Position numbers and translations under genes: made by a program. Positions 18,998 to 28,513 of a stretch of DNA of 64,000 bases are shown here, piece by piece. The DNA lies in NCBI RefSeq assembly GCF_003058465.1, contig NZ_CP028901.1:3472001-3536000 (forward strand), written 5' to 3'. The notes below the pieces were generated by a model. That model did no database searches. It was not told the DNA's origin and saw only the letters and a program-made list of their open reading frames with translations. The stretch is from Orrella marina (lineage in GTDB: Bacteria; Pseudomonadota; Gammaproteobacteria; Burkholderiales; Burkholderiaceae_B). Position 1 is the first letter of the stretch. Every line of letters begins with the position of its first letter.

Positions 18998-19039
18998 CAG
19001 GTGATGGGTGGTCACGAAGCGTGACGAATCCATCACCTG
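18998..19039 (+). other. Inverted repeat between the Bug receptor and dehydrogenase genes
   Basis: CAGGTGATGG (18998-19007) and CCATCACCTG (19030-19039) form a perfect 10-base stem, with an inner partial stem GTCACG/CGTGAC. No T tract follows, so it looks more like an RNA-stabilising or attenuating hairpin, or an operator, than a simple terminator. Confidence 0.7.
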
Positions 19040-19071
19040 GCAGTCGTCCTGGTTTGGTGCTGGAGGCAGGT

Positions 19072-19836
19072 TTGCAGAATGTCGTGACGAACGAACTGAG
19101 TGGTCGCCGAGTAGTGGTGACTGGGGCAGGGTCCGGGATTGGTCTTGAGACTGTAAAGCGACTGTCGCAAAATGGCGCGCGCGTAGTTGGCGTGGTTATA
19201 AACCAGGAACAGTCAAAGGAGCTCAAGAGAGCAGTTCCGGATGTTAGCGTTTTGATCAGGGATCTGTTAGATCTGGATGTGTGCGATGATCTTCCCCGAG
19301 ATGCGGAGGAGGCGCTCGATGCATCTTTGAACGGACTGGTCTGCTGCGCTGGTGTATTTCATCGCGGAAGATTGAATCAAATTAGTCGTGAGCAGTGGGA
19401 TGCTACTTTTGATTTGAATCTCAGGTCAACTTTCTTCTTGACTAGATCTGTTATCGCCCGCATGCGTGCCAGTTCGTGTGAAACTCCAAGTGTCGTTCTA
19501 GTGAGCAGTCAACTTGGTTTGGTTGGGTATCCAAACGGCGTGGCATATGCGTCCAGCAAGGCAGCCTTGAATAGTCTTGTGATGTCCCTCGCTCTCGAAT
19601 CGGCCATGGACCCGATACGGGTAAACGCTGTCGCACCCGGCCCAGTACGAACTCCGATGATAGAAGCGGCACTAGCTGATTCGCAGGCACGGAATAGACT
19701 CACAAGCGGTGTCCCGATGGGGCGGGTGGGTGATCCTCAGGAGATCGCAGAGGCGATAAGCTTCCTTCTGTCAGAGCGAGCTTCATTCATTACAGGTCAG
19801 GTGCTATGTGTTGACGGCGGATATACCGTGGGTTAA
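19072..19836 (+). CDS. Short-chain dehydrogenase/reductase (SDR)
   Basis: About 254 residues, classical SDR. The cofactor loop is TGAGSGIG, the structural motif is CCAG, the catalytic Ser is in VLVSSQLG, the Tyr/Lys pair is in YASSKAAL, and VAPGPVRTPM follows. The end, ITGQVLCVDGGYTVG, is typical of FabG-like enzymes. NAD(P)-dependent oxidation of an alcohol or the reverse is expected. Start: TTG 19072 lies 5 bases after GGAGG and gives the usual length. The frame extends to a GTG at 19021, but that sits within the inverted repeat at 18998-19039. In context it could act on a product of the dioxygenase. Confidence 0.88.
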   Translation: MQNVVTNELSGRRVVVTGAGSGIGLETVKRLSQNGARVVGVVINQEQSKELKRAVPDVSVLIRDLLDLDVCDDLPRDAEEALDASLNGLVCCAGVFHRGRLNQISREQWDATFDLNLRSTFFLTRSVIARMRASSCETPSVVLVSSQLGLVGYPNGVAYASSKAALNSLVMSLALESAMDPIRVNAVAPGPVRTPMIEAALADSQARNRLTSGVPMGRVGDPQEIAEAISFLLSERASFITGQVLCVDGGYTVG

Positions 19837-19922
19837 GCGTGAATGTCAGGAATTTTTACGCTCAGATAATCCGGTTTGCCTGAAGAGACCGTGGGTATGG
19901 CGATGTATTAAACGGGAAATAG

Positions 19923-19950
19923 TCGAGCTTGCTCGATCAATCTTCTTTTG
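19923..19950 (+). terminator. Possible weak terminator after the SDR gene
   Basis: TCGAGC TT GCTCGA (19923-19936) followed by TCAATCTTCTTTT. The loop is tight and the T tract imperfect, so it may equally be a protein-binding palindrome; GCTCGATCAA-like sequences recur at 20740 and, inverted, at 21891. Confidence 0.35.
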
Positions 19951-20010
19951 CAAGAAATTTAGACACAGCATGTGATTGATAGTGAGACCAAGATTTTAGG
20001 AAGAATTAGA

Positions 20011-20661
20011 ATGAATCATGATTTAAAGAAACAGGAAGCCAAGGATCTGCTTGATGAGATGTTCGCTAAACGTGGATATCTGTTGCCATATCATCGTCTC
20101 CTAGGTGAGTCGGATCCTACTTTGCTAAGGACTTACGATTCGCTGTACACAAGGCTGACGCTAGATGAGCGAGTCTTGACGATGAAGGAGCGGGAAGTAG
20201 TATGGATTGCCCTAATTGCCATCACGCGAGAGAAATACGCGTTTTTCCATTTTGATCGCGGTGTGAAAGCGGGCATGACAAATGAGGAGATCTCGGACTC
20301 TGCAGCAATAGGTGCTGCATGTGAGTCTTTTGACACAATTGATCTCTCTCACTCGGCATTTGACAAGTGGATTTCAAAAAACGCTGCGTTGGAGCGATAT
20401 TGCTCCATATTTGACGCTGCGCGTGGTGGCCTCCCTAAAGCCATCGCCGAAGTTGCAGGCGTGGTGTGTCAGGCATCGAGAAGGAGTGCATCTGGCATGC
20501 GTGTTCACCTTGTTCGTGCATTTGAGTATGGTGCAACACGGGAGCAGATCGCCGAGGGCTTGTCTTACGTCCTGCTTCACAGGGGCGGGCCGACGATGAT
20601 AGATGCTTCACGTACATGGGACGAGGCTGCATCTGAGTTGGGTATTCCAGGTCCATTCTGA
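20011..20661 (+). CDS. Carboxymuconolactone-decarboxylase/AhpD-like protein
   Basis: 216 residues, starting at ATG 20011 with AGGAAG 7 bases upstream (a GTG at 19972 also fits). Two CMD-like helical repeats are seen: LTMKEREVVWIALIAITREKYAFFHF with GVKAGMTNEEI, and GVVCQASRRSASGMRVHLVRAFEYGATREQI. The redox CxxC of AhpD is absent, so this is not a peroxidase partner; CMD-fold enzymes include decarboxylases and ring-opening lactonases. The substrate is unknown. It may be a separate transcript from the SDR because of the 174-base gap and the hairpin before it. It probably belongs to the island's pathway. Confidence 0.8.
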   Translation: MNHDLKKQEAKDLLDEMFAKRGYLLPYHRLLGESDPTLLRTYDSLYTRLTLDERVLTMKEREVVWIALIAITREKYAFFHFDRGVKAGMTNEEISDSAAIGAACESFDTIDLSHSAFDKWISKNAALERYCSIFDAARGGLPKAIAEVAGVVCQASRRSASGMRVHLVRAFEYGATREQIAEGLSYVLLHRGGPTMIDASRTWDEAASELGIPGPF

Positions 20662-20864
20662 CTGGAACGGTTCCAATGGAAAATGAAGGGTTCGCAGAAA
20701 CGTCAATATAAAGTTTGATCAAGATCGAGCATTGAAACTGCTCGATTAAAGGTTTGTATTGTTGCTTTAAGTTTATCTCTTGAAACGTTTTCTATAAAGT
20801 TGCGTTTTGATCCGTACTCCTGAAAATAATTTTTTCTTGACTACGGATCTGCCTTATCACAATT
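20662..20864. other. Intergenic segment with two palindromes
   Basis: TGGAACGGTTCCA at 20663-20675, right after the stop, is a perfect hyphenated palindrome. ATCGAGC (20724-20730) pairs with GCTCGAT (20740-20746) around a 9-base loop. The rest is AT-rich. Transcription converges here from both sides, so either could serve termination, though no long T tract follows. Confidence 0.6.
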
Positions 20865-21620
20865 CTACAAATTATCCAGATTCGTTTCATACCCAGACAG
20901 AAGTGACTTCTCATGGTGACTCTCTGGAAGAATTCCAAGTGAGTCGAACATGGCCCACGCAAGGCAATAATTAGAACTAATCACTGGGATTCCAAGCTCC
21001 TCCTGAAGCGGCTGAATCGCTCGTAGTGTTGGCATGCCAGTCCCGGACATTAGTAGCACATCAGCACCGCTACCAATAAACTTCTCCCCAGTCTTTAATA
21101 TTTGCCTATTGCGAATTGCATAAACACCTCTAGTGTCTCCACTTGGCAGAGAAATCAGTTCTGTGTGGGTGACTTCGATGCCTTGCTTGTTCCAGTATTC
21201 GAGCCCGGCGTCTGTCAACCATGCAGGATAAGGAGAAAGCAGCGCGATACGTTTTGCATTTAGTCTGGATAGAGCCGCGCGGATTGCCTGCGCGGCTGTC
21301 ATAATTATGATTCCAGTTCTTGTGGAAAGTTCTGATGTCTTTTTGTCTTCAGAATCGGATCCTATCAAGTATGAAGCGCCTGTGCACGCAAATCCAAGAG
21401 CGTCAGGTTTGAGCGTGTCGAATGTTTCAGGTGTTTTGTAAAAACTCGATTCGTATTCGTAAAGGCGATCCTTTGAACTAACGCACTGACTGTTGAGCCG
21501 GGCTGTGACTAAATTTACATTAGGTGGTAGTAGTGCTACCAACTCAGGCTCAACAGTTGGATTTGCCTGAGGAACAGCAACGCCGATAATTGCTTTCGAT
21601 CCGTATTCACGATCATGCAT
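20865..21620 (-). CDS. Asp/Glu racemase-superfamily enzyme, maleate isomerase / arylmalonate decarboxylase-like
   Basis: 251 residues; ATG 21620 follows AGGAG by 10 bases. The N-terminus (AIIGVAVPQANPTVEPELVALLP) and the ACTGASYLIG loop, with its candidate nucleophilic Cys, match maleate cis-trans isomerases and arylmalonate decarboxylases. RIALLSPYPAWLTDAGLEYW and VISSNYCLAWAMFDSLG form the second half; the SSN-x-C loop supplies the second Cys expected in isomerases and racemases. Reactions in this superfamily are cofactor-free isomerisation, racemisation or decarboxylation of dicarboxylates. It is transcribed towards the CMD gene from an AT-rich promoter region at the right edge of the island. 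Confidence 0.8.
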   Translation of the reverse strand: MHDREYGSKAIIGVAVPQANPTVEPELVALLPPNVNLVTARLNSQCVSSKDRLYEYESSFYKTPETFDTLKPDALGFACTGASYLIGSDSEDKKTSELSTRTGIIIMTAAQAIRAALSRLNAKRIALLSPYPAWLTDAGLEYWNKQGIEVTHTELISLPSGDTRGVYAIRNRQILKTGEKFIGSGADVLLMSGTGMPTLRAIQPLQEELGIPVISSNYCLAWAMFDSLGILPESHHEKSLLSGYETNLDNL

Positions 21621-21993
21621 CTTGTCGATTCTCCTTTGTTTAAGCCAATGAATTTGAAATAATTTTTCGTTTGTTTCCCTGCCGGTCCATCTGTTCGGAT
21701 GAGAACGAGGCAAGAAATTCTAATATTTAATTTAACTTTAAGAGTTGATTTTACTTCTATTATTTTAATCGTGAGATAAATTTTTAGTTTATTTTTATAA
21801 TTATTTCGAATCTGATTTTTTGTCCTTCGTGTAAGAATTTTTATTTCAAAATCGAAGAAATCTAAGAGTAGTTTTCTTTATTTCCTTGCGTTGATCGAGC
21901 TCGACTTCTGGGAACTTGATACGTCTGTTTTCAACAATGCCTGTCAGTAAAACAGTTTGCCTGAGCCTTGATTAAATTATTTCAGGAGATGTT
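21621..21993. other. AT-rich divergent promoter region, right flank of the island
   Basis: No gene. About 21720-21880 is strongly AT-rich; composition returns to the chromosomal norm by about 21990. It holds ACTTTAAGAGTT (21735-21746), shared with the leader of the Bug gene, and TTGATCGAGCTCGA (21891-21904), which contains a palindrome. Promoters for the racemase-like gene (minus) and the SMP-30 gene (plus) must be here. Confidence 0.6.
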
Positions 21994-22923
21994 ATGTATT
22001 TTTTACAGACGCCACCACAAAGGGCTGAGGCAACTGTCTGGACCCGCCTGCCAGAGCAGTTTCGCCAGTCCTGCCAGACCGACTGGGCCGATGCCAACAA
22101 GTCAGGTGAGTGGATCGATTCGTTTCTTGAAGGTCCAGTGTTTGATGAGCAGGGCAATCTGTATGTTACTGATATCCCGTTTGGCCGGGTATTTCGCATC
22201 AGCCCGGCGGGACAGTGGGAGCTGATCGTCCAGTATTCGGGTGAGCCTAATGGAATGAAGTGGTTGCGCCCCGGAGTGTTGCTGATCACCGACTACCGTA
22301 ATGGCCTGATGACACTTGATATTGCTAGTGCAGACGTCAGACCTTACCTCAGTCGCCGTAACTCGGAGAGTTTCAAAGGTGTCAATGATCTGACCTTCGA
22401 TAGCCACGGCAATCTTTACTTCACGGATCAGGGACAGACCGGCCTGCATGATCCGACTGGACGGGTCTACCGGTTGAGTCCGGATGGACACCTGGATCTG
22501 ATGCTTGCGAACGTCCCGAGTCCGAATGGCGTGGTGTTGTCGCCAGACGAGAAATTCCTGTTTGTTGGAGCGACCCGCGGAAATGAGGTCTGGAGAGCGG
22601 CGCTGATGCAGGATGGCACTGTCTCCAAAGTTGGTCGGTTTTTTGTGTCGCACGGGCCAAGTGGCCCCGACGGACTGGCCATGGACGCCCGTGGCAACCT
22701 TGTGATTGCCAATCCTGGCCTGGGTTGCGTGTGGTTGCTCGACCACCAGGCGTGCCCGATCGGCATCTGGAGCAGTCCGGCTGGCAATGCTCTGACCAAT
22801 ATTGCCTTTGGCGGCCCGGATAACCAGACCCTGTATTGCACTGAGTCCGAGACAGGATCCATTTTGACGATCACTATGCCGTATTCGGGAACCACCGCCC
22901 ATACAGGACGGTCTACTTTCTGA
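21994..22923 (+). CDS. SMP-30/gluconolactonase/LRE-family protein
   Basis: 309 residues, AGGAG 5 bases before ATG. The six-bladed propeller repeats are evident: EGPVFDEQGNLYVTDIPFGRVF, GVNDLTFDSHGNLYFTDQG, SPNGVVLSPDEKFLFVG and GPDGLAMDARGNLVIANPG. The metal-ligand positions Glu (EGPVF), Asn (SPNGV) and Asp (GPDGL) are present, so lactonase activity towards sugar or other lactones is plausible. No signal peptide, so it is cytoplasmic. GC content returns to the chromosomal level here, so this gene probably does not belong to the island although it is next to it. Confidence 0.9.
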   Translation: MYFLQTPPQRAEATVWTRLPEQFRQSCQTDWADANKSGEWIDSFLEGPVFDEQGNLYVTDIPFGRVFRISPAGQWELIVQYSGEPNGMKWLRPGVLLITDYRNGLMTLDIASADVRPYLSRRNSESFKGVNDLTFDSHGNLYFTDQGQTGLHDPTGRVYRLSPDGHLDLMLANVPSPNGVVLSPDEKFLFVGATRGNEVWRAALMQDGTVSKVGRFFVSHGPSGPDGLAMDARGNLVIANPGLGCVWLLDHQACPIGIWSSPAGNALTNIAFGGPDNQTLYCTESETGSILTITMPYSGTTAHTGRSTF

Positions 22924-22992
22924 GAGGCTTGCCCGAAACAGGCGATGCAGGGTGCAGCATGTCGTCTGAATCTCGTGATGGAGAGAGATCGA

Positions 22993-23691
22993 ATGAAACT
23001 CATGAACAGGACGCGTCGCGGTGCAGGCGGTGCAAGTGATGCCAACCCAAAGCCTGTCAGACGCGTGCTGGCAGCGACAGGTTTTGTGCTGCTACTGGGG
23101 CTCGCGGTGTTTCAGTCGTCCGAACCGATACACGCCCAGCATGCGGGTGCACAACCAGAACACTCCCAGTATGCGGGGCAGCAGCATCGAGACGTCACTA
23201 CGCTGTCGGCGGAGGATTTGTCTGCGTTGAGACAGGGGCAGGGCTGGGGCCTTGCAAGGCCTGCCGAACTCAACGGCGTACCCGGGCCAGCACACTTGCT
23301 GGAGCTGGCGGACCAGATCGAATTGTCCAGTTCGCAGCGCGATGCGCTAGAGCGGATGTATCAACGGATGAAGGGTGAGGCGATTGAGCTAGGGTCTCAG
23401 TATGTTGAAGCGGAACGGGCCATCGACTCATACTTCCGGGCCGGAGATTTTTCTGATGAGAGGCTGATGGAACTGGTGCAGAATAGCGCTGACGCGATGG
23501 CCAGACTGCGTTTCCTGCACTTGTCCTATCATGACCGTACCCTCAAGGTTATTACGGATAAGCAGACCAGAGCGTACAACCAGTTGCGAGGGTATGAGCC
23601 GGGGCCTGCGGCAGCAGAGACCGGCCGATGTTCCTCTGTGCCGCCCGGGCATGACCCAGCGATGTACCGCAAGCACATGGGTTGCCCCTGA
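22993..23691 (+). CDS. Spy/CpxP-like periplasmic protein
   Basis: About 232 residues; ATG 22993 follows GGAGAG. An N-terminal basic stretch and a hydrophobic helix (LAATGFVLLLGLAVFQ) ending near HAQHAG suggest export, possibly as an anchored protein. A His/Gln-rich linker is followed by a helical domain: HLLELADQIELSSSQRDALERMYQRMKGEAIELGSQYVEAE. This is the helical pattern of periplasmic Spy/CpxP and heavy-metal-sensor proteins (LTxxQ-type helices). These are stress chaperones or metal sensors; the exact role is unknown. The C-terminus adds a Cys-containing tail (CSSVPPGHDPAMYRKHMGC). Converges with tcuB. Confidence 0.65.
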   Translation: MKLMNRTRRGAGGASDANPKPVRRVLAATGFVLLLGLAVFQSSEPIHAQHAGAQPEHSQYAGQQHRDVTTLSAEDLSALRQGQGWGLARPAELNGVPGPAHLLELADQIELSSSQRDALERMYQRMKGEAIELGSQYVEAERAIDSYFRAGDFSDERLMELVQNSADAMARLRFLHLSYHDRTLKVITDKQTRAYNQLRGYEPGPAAAETGRCSSVPPGHDPAMYRKHMGCP

Positions 23692-23733
23692 GGCAGACAA
23701 TCGGGTCTTTATGGACCGACCCGTTGATCGTCT

Positions 23734-24888
23734 TTAATCGGACAAGCCAAGTTTGTTGGGTTGCCGTTTTTCGATTGACCACTTGAGCAGCGCAGCACTG
23801 CGATAGATGCCGTGGGCAAACTTGCAGTAAGGTAGCATCAGGAACAGTCCCATCACCACGCCCAGGTGAATGGCCAGCAACAAGCCCATGTAGCCTGTCT
23901 CGCGAAACACCAGAAGCAACAGTCCGGTCAGGCTGGTCAGAAACAGAAGCGCAATGAACCCTCTGTCCATCCCTTGCTGGGCCGGGTCACCATGTAACGG
24001 CGCACGGTTCATGTTGAGCCAGAACAATCCTGCAGGACCAATTAGCAGTCCGATTCCGCCAACCGTTCCGAGGATGACCGGCAGGCTGAAGTAGTCGTAA
24101 GGTGCCTGCCACCCAAACACGTAGTGGTAGATAGTCCCGACTGAGGTGGCCGCAAAGCACAGCATGAAGCCATAGAATGTCAGGTGGTGAAACATTCTTC
24201 TGCGTAGTGTGAACCGGTCGTCTTCATCATTGCATCCAAGTCCGTGACCACCGTCGAGGTACTTCAGTTTCAGAGCATCATGTGCCGCCTCGGCTGCGGC
24301 AGGAGACGTCACTTTGCCAGGTGAGACATCCTTCCAGAACCGTCGAACGCCGATACCCAGCGCACAGATGGCGAAGACAAAGACGGTTCCAAACAGCAGC
24401 ACCAGCGTGTTGTGCGGGAAGATTGCGTAAAAGTCGCCTGCAAGTGGTTCGTGAAGCAGTGAGCCGGTCGACATCACTGCCAGAATCAGAAACAGCGCCA
24501 GTCCAAATGCAACAGCAAGCGACAATGCCAGCCCGTTGCTGGAATACAGCTTGCCCATTGTCGCGGGCCAGGCGTATTCCGTATAGGTCTCCTTGCGAAC
24601 CTTGGCCATGGCTTGCGGCACGTTGACCGCAAACTCGTGCGGTGGCGCGTACTGACAGGCGTGCAGACAGGCACCACAGTTGTGACAGAGGTTGGCCAGA
24701 TAGTTGAGGTCTGCCTTGTTGTCAAACGCCAGGCGGCGTGTCATGGCCGGGAACGTCGCACAGAATCCTTCGCAATAGCGACAGGCATTGCAGATCTGCA
24801 TGATGCGGGCGACTTCGGTCTCGTTGTCTGATAACGGTTTTGCGTGCCAGTGAATGGCCTTGTCTGCGATGGTTTCAAGCGATTGCAT
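23734..24888 (-). CDS. tcuB: Tricarballylate utilisation protein TcuB (CitB)
   Basis: 384 residues. Two cysteine clusters near the N-terminus, [15 protein letters not shown] and [16 protein letters not shown], should bind 4Fe-4S centres. The C-terminal two thirds has several membrane helices with spaced histidines, as in the heme-bearing membrane part of TcuB. In Salmonella TcuB re-oxidises the FADH2 of TcuA and passes electrons to the quinone pool. ATG 24888 follows AGGGAG and overlaps the end of tcuA by 14 bases, so the two are co-translated. Confidence 0.92.
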   Translation of the reverse strand: MQSLETIADKAIHWHAKPLSDNETEVARIMQICNACRYCEGFCATFPAMTRRLAFDNKADLNYLANLCHNCGACLHACQYAPPHEFAVNVPQAMAKVRKETYTEYAWPATMGKLYSSNGLALSLAVAFGLALFLILAVMSTGSLLHEPLAGDFYAIFPHNTLVLLFGTVFVFAICALGIGVRRFWKDVSPGKVTSPAAAEAAHDALKLKYLDGGHGLGCNDEDDRFTLRRRMFHHLTFYGFMLCFAATSVGTIYHYVFGWQAPYDYFSLPVILGTVGGIGLLIGPAGLFWLNMNRAPLHGDPAQQGMDRGFIALLFLTSLTGLLLLVFRETGYMGLLLAIHLGVVMGLFLMLPYCKFAHGIYRSAALLKWSIEKRQPNKLGLSD

Positions 24889-26290
24889 CGCGTACTCCCT
24901 GTTCATTCTGAGTCAGTGCAGCCCGGGCAGCCTGGGCGCCTGCAATTCTTCCAAATACGGTTCCGATCGACATGCCCACCCCTGCTGTGTAACCCTTGCC
25001 GAGCACGTTACCAGCGTTGATCTCGCCAGCTGCATACACGTTTGGCGATGCTTTACCATCAAAGAAGACGCTCGCATTCTTGTCGGTCTTCAGGCCAAGA
25101 TAGGTAAAGGTGATGCCCGGGCGAACCGGATAGGCATAGAAGGGGGGCTTGTTCAACGGGAGTGCCCAGTGGGTTTTCCGGGGCTCGACTCCTTCGGTAT
25201 GACAATCATCGAGCACGGTGTGGTCGAACGTGCCGGGCTGGCAGGCCTGGTTGTAGTCATGAACGGTCTTGCCAAGCACGGTCGGGTCAATACCGATCTT
25301 GCCTGCGAGCTCTTCGATTGTGTCGGCAGTCGTGCCATCGAATACGGGCGGCATGAAGCGTCCGATCGCCTTGCTGTCGATGATCGAGTAGGCGATCTGG
25401 CCAGGCTGCATGGCAACCAGTCGTCCCCAGATGGCATAGCGCTTGGGCCAGAAGTCTTCGCCTTCGTCGTAGAACCGTATTCCGTCCCGGTTGACCACGA
25501 TGCCAAGCGATACGCAGTCAATCCGGGTGCAGATGCCACCATCGTAGAGTGGCGCCCGCGCATCAATCGCCACACAATGTGACTGGGACGGGTCACCGAT
25601 AATATCAGCACCCGCATCCATCATGAGCTTGAGCACCGTTCCCATGTTGAAGCGCGTGCCCCGGATGAGGAAGTTGTCCGCAGGCCATTCACCGCGCTCG
25701 TTCTGTCCCCATGCTTCACGTAGCCATTCGCGATTGGATTCGAAGCCACCAGCGGCCAGTACGCAGGCTTTGCCTTCAAACCGGTTTTGCCCGCTTCGAA
25801 CTGCCACGAACTGTCCATCTTCAAGCTCGATAGCGTCGACAGGTGTCTCATAGCGGACCTCGACGCCGAGTGCTTCGGCGCTCCGGTAGTAGGCGTTGAC
25901 CAACGCCTTCCCGCCACCCATGAAGAAGGCGTTGGTACGTGCGACGTGCAGTGCGCCGGACAGGGGAGGCTGAAACCGTACCCCGTGTTTGCGCATCCAG
26001 CCCCGGCACCGTGACGACTCCCGTATCACCATTCGGGCCAGCTCTTCATTGGTGATGCCGCCGGTGACTTTAAGCAGGTCTTCCCAGTATTCTTGTTCCG
26101 GGTAAGCGTCGATCAGAACATCTTGCGGCGCGTCGTGCATGCACCGCAGGTTTCGGGTGTGCTGAGAGTTGCCACCGCGCCATTCGCGAGGGGCAGCCTC
26201 CAGTATCAATACGCTTGCGCCGGCTTCTCTGGCGGTCAGTGCGGCACACAGTGCTGCATTTCCACCACCGACGACGACAACGTCCCACAT
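24875..26290 (-). CDS. tcuA: FAD-dependent tricarballylate dehydrogenase TcuA
   Basis: 471 residues. The start (GGAGACGCCC before ATG 26290) leads straight into the FAD-binding Rossmann motif [21 protein letters not shown]. The GGNSQHTRN segment, the FAD-domain [10 protein letters not shown] and the C-terminal [16 protein letters not shown] are typical of the fumarate-reductase/succinate-dehydrogenase flavoprotein family, TcuA branch. It oxidises tricarballylate to cis-aconitate, which enters the TCA cycle. It lies between its LysR regulator and tcuB, as in known tcu loci. I do not see the tcuC transporter gene in the window. Confidence 0.92.
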   Translation of the reverse strand: MWDVVVVGGGNAALCAALTAREAGASVLILEAAPREWRGGNSQHTRNLRCMHDAPQDVLIDAYPEQEYWEDLLKVTGGITNEELARMVIRESSRCRGWMRKHGVRFQPPLSGALHVARTNAFFMGGGKALVNAYYRSAEALGVEVRYETPVDAIELEDGQFVAVRSGQNRFEGKACVLAAGGFESNREWLREAWGQNERGEWPADNFLIRGTRFNMGTVLKLMMDAGADIIGDPSQSHCVAIDARAPLYDGGICTRIDCVSLGIVVNRDGIRFYDEGEDFWPKRYAIWGRLVAMQPGQIAYSIIDSKAIGRFMPPVFDGTTADTIEELAGKIGIDPTVLGKTVHDYNQACQPGTFDHTVLDDCHTEGVEPRKTHWALPLNKPPFYAYPVRPGITFTYLGLKTDKNASVFFDGKASPNVYAAGEINAGNVLGKGYTAGVGMSIGTVFGRIAGAQAARAALTQNEQGVRDAIA

Positions 26291-26383
26291 GGGCGTCTCC
26301 TGGAAACAATCGAATTCGTTGAAATGAGATGACTGTACTCTGGCTGATCTCTGTACGCTAGACGTCAATCTGACACTGGGTGT

Positions 26384-27310
26384 TCACGATTTGTAAAGAC
26401 TTGCACCGGGCCACTGGTTGTCTTCAACGAGCGTGGCGGCCACTTCCCGGATGATGTTACGCATGGCCAGTGCCGCCGGGGAGAGCTCTTCTTCTGGTAG
26501 TGTCGCCAGAAAGCTAGGCCGTCGCAACTCCTTGTCGCTTAGTGCGTGCGCATGCAGGCCGGGGCCCGTGATTCTGGCCATGGCTGAGCCGGGCTGAATC
26601 GTGGCGGCCAGACCGGACTGGACCACATCCATCAGCATGGCAAGGCCGTCGACTTCGGCGACCAGGTTAGGCCAGACTTGAGCGCGCTCGAATGCGGCAT
26701 TGAGCACAGCACGCAGGCCATGGTTGCCACTCGGGAGTACAAGCGGCAACTTCGCGACAGTCGCAAGCGTCATGGAATCGTCAGTTTCGGCCCGGAACAG
26801 TTCCTCGTGCGCGATCATGAAGAGTTGCTCGTCCAGAAGTAACTCTGTCAGCCACTTCCCGCGTTGACCACTCTGAAAGACGATCGCCAGATCGAGCTGG
26901 CGGGCACTGAGCAATGTCGACAGATTGCCAGACAGGCTTTCAACGATTTGTAGTCTCACGTCCGGATACTGGCTGCGCATTGCCTTGAGCAAAGGCAGTC
27001 CGAGCACCGAAGCCGTAGTCGGCGTCATGCCCAGACTGACATGTCCGGACAGTCTGGCGTGCTGTGCAGCTTGAACCGCCTCGTCAGCATGACGCAAGGC
27101 AAGTTGTGCCTGTTGCCAGAAAGCCAGACCAGCCTCGGTCGGCGTGGCGCCGGTGGCACTTCGTCTTAGCAGCACAGTCGAGAGCTCTGTTTCGAGACGG
27201 GCAATCTGCTGGCTCAGTGCTGACGTGACGACACCGAGGGCCTGCGCAGCCCTTCCCATGCTGCCGAGTTCGACAACTTTGACAAAATAGCGAAGCTGAC
27301 GCAGTTCCAT
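26384..27310 (-). CDS. tcuR: LysR-family regulator, probable TcuR
   Basis: 308 residues with an N-terminal LysR helix-turn-helix ([38 protein letters not shown]) and an effector domain beginning [18 protein letters not shown]. Position and strand, 93 bases upstream of tcuA, match TcuR, the activator of tricarballylate genes in Salmonella. Assignment to TcuR rests on context plus family; the domain sequence alone would allow other organic-acid LysR regulators. It is divergent from selD with 68 bases between starts. Confidence 0.85.
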   Translation of the reverse strand: MELRQLRYFVKVVELGSMGRAAQALGVVTSALSQQIARLETELSTVLLRRSATGATPTEAGLAFWQQAQLALRHADEAVQAAQHARLSGHVSLGMTPTTASVLGLPLLKAMRSQYPDVRLQIVESLSGNLSTLLSARQLDLAIVFQSGQRGKWLTELLLDEQLFMIAHEELFRAETDDSMTLATVAKLPLVLPSGNHGLRAVLNAAFERAQVWPNLVAEVDGLAMLMDVVQSGLAATIQPGSAMARITGPGLHAHALSDKELRRPSFLATLPEEELSPAALAMRNIIREVAATLVEDNQWPGASLYKS

Positions 27311-27378
27311 ACCGGCATTGTTGCATGACCAGGGCTAACATTGCGTCTGATGCGTTTCACACTTCAGGAATCAAGACC

Positions 27379-28473
27379 ATGAACACGTCCACTGAACATG
27401 ACGGTAGTCAGCCAGCCAAGGCAGCTGTCTCTCCCACAGAACCCCGACTGACCTCACTTGCACATGGTGGTGGTTGTGGCTGCAAGATTGCACCCGGTGT
27501 ATTGAGCGAATTGCTTGCCGCTATGCCGGCGGTGCAGCCGTATGCCAATCTGCTTGTTGGCACCGAAACGGCTGATGATGCGGCAGTTTATAAAATCAAT
27601 GATCAGCAAGCATTGATTGCAACAACCGATTTTTTTATGCCAATCGTGGATGACCCGTTTGACTTTGGAAGGATTGCCGCGACTAACGCGCTGTCCGATG
27701 TCTACGCGATGGGCGGCACACCCATCCTGGCACTTGCCATTGTCGGCATGCCGATCAACGTGCTGTCAACCCGGACCATTGGCGAAGTACTCAGAGGCGG
27801 TCAAGCCGTGTGTCAGGAGGCGGGTATTCCGGTCGCAGGCGGTCACTCGATCGATTCAGTCGAACCCATTTATGGGTTAGTCGCCCTGGGACTGGCCCAT
27901 CCAGACCAGATTCGGCGCAACAGCAATGTGCGTGTTGGCGACCGCCTCGTACTCACCAAGCCACTTGGGGTCGGTGTGTTTTCTGCGGCCTTCAAGAAAG
28001 AACAGCTTGACCAGCAGGGCTATGAAGCCATGATTCGCAGTACGACCCTGCTGAATCGTGCAGGGCCTCAACTGGCCAGCATGGACTCTGTACATGCCAT
28101 GACCGATGTGACCGGGTTTGGGCTGCTCGGTCATGCGCACGAGATGGCCAGAGCCGCAGGTGTGTCGATCCGGCTACACAAAGACTCGGTGCCGTTGCTC
28201 GATGGGGTTTTCGAGCTGGCGCAGCGCGGCATGGTGACAGGCGCATCTGGCCGCAACTGGAATGCATATGGGTCGTCAGTCACAGGCCTTCCCCAGGGTG
28301 ACTTGCTCTGGCGATCTCTGCTCACAGATCCTCAGACGTCGGGTGGCTTGCTGGTGTCGTGTTCACCAGATGCTGTAGACGAGGTCCTCAGGCTCGCCAG
28401 CCAACACGGAAGTACTCAGGCCGCGGTGGTAGGTGAGGTGGTTGCAGGCGCGGGCATCGTGGATGTAGTCTGA
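27379..28473 (+). CDS. selD: Selenide, water dikinase (selenophosphate synthetase)
   Basis: 364 residues. Makes selenophosphate from selenide and ATP for selenocysteine or 2-selenouridine. The catalytic N-terminal loop is [11 protein letters not shown] with C33 and K36, equivalent to C17 and K20 of the E. coli enzyme: a Cys form, not a selenoprotein. [32 protein letters not shown] is the metal/ATP-binding region. ATG 27379 follows AGGAA; upstream in-frame codons reach toward the tcuR start. Neither mnmH/selU nor selA/selB is in the window, so the user of selenophosphate is elsewhere. Confidence 0.95.
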   Translation: MNTSTEHDGSQPAKAAVSPTEPRLTSLAHGGGCGCKIAPGVLSELLAAMPAVQPYANLLVGTETADDAAVYKINDQQALIATTDFFMPIVDDPFDFGRIAATNALSDVYAMGGTPILALAIVGMPINVLSTRTIGEVLRGGQAVCQEAGIPVAGGHSIDSVEPIYGLVALGLAHPDQIRRNSNVRVGDRLVLTKPLGVGVFSAAFKKEQLDQQGYEAMIRSTTLLNRAGPQLASMDSVHAMTDVTGFGLLGHAHEMARAAGVSIRLHKDSVPLLDGVFELAQRGMVTGASGRNWNAYGSSVTGLPQGDLLWRSLLTDPQTSGGLLVSCSPDAVDEVLRLASQHGSTQAAVVGEVVAGAGIVDVV

Positions 28474-28513
28474 TCGATGCGGCTCAAGGCCCCGTTCGAG
28501 ACGCCAACGCTTC

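Noticed and set aside
13573..21993. Island as an integrative element or prophage
   Set aside because: No integrase, transposase, tRNA end or flanking direct repeat found; only composition and AT-rich borders support transfer.
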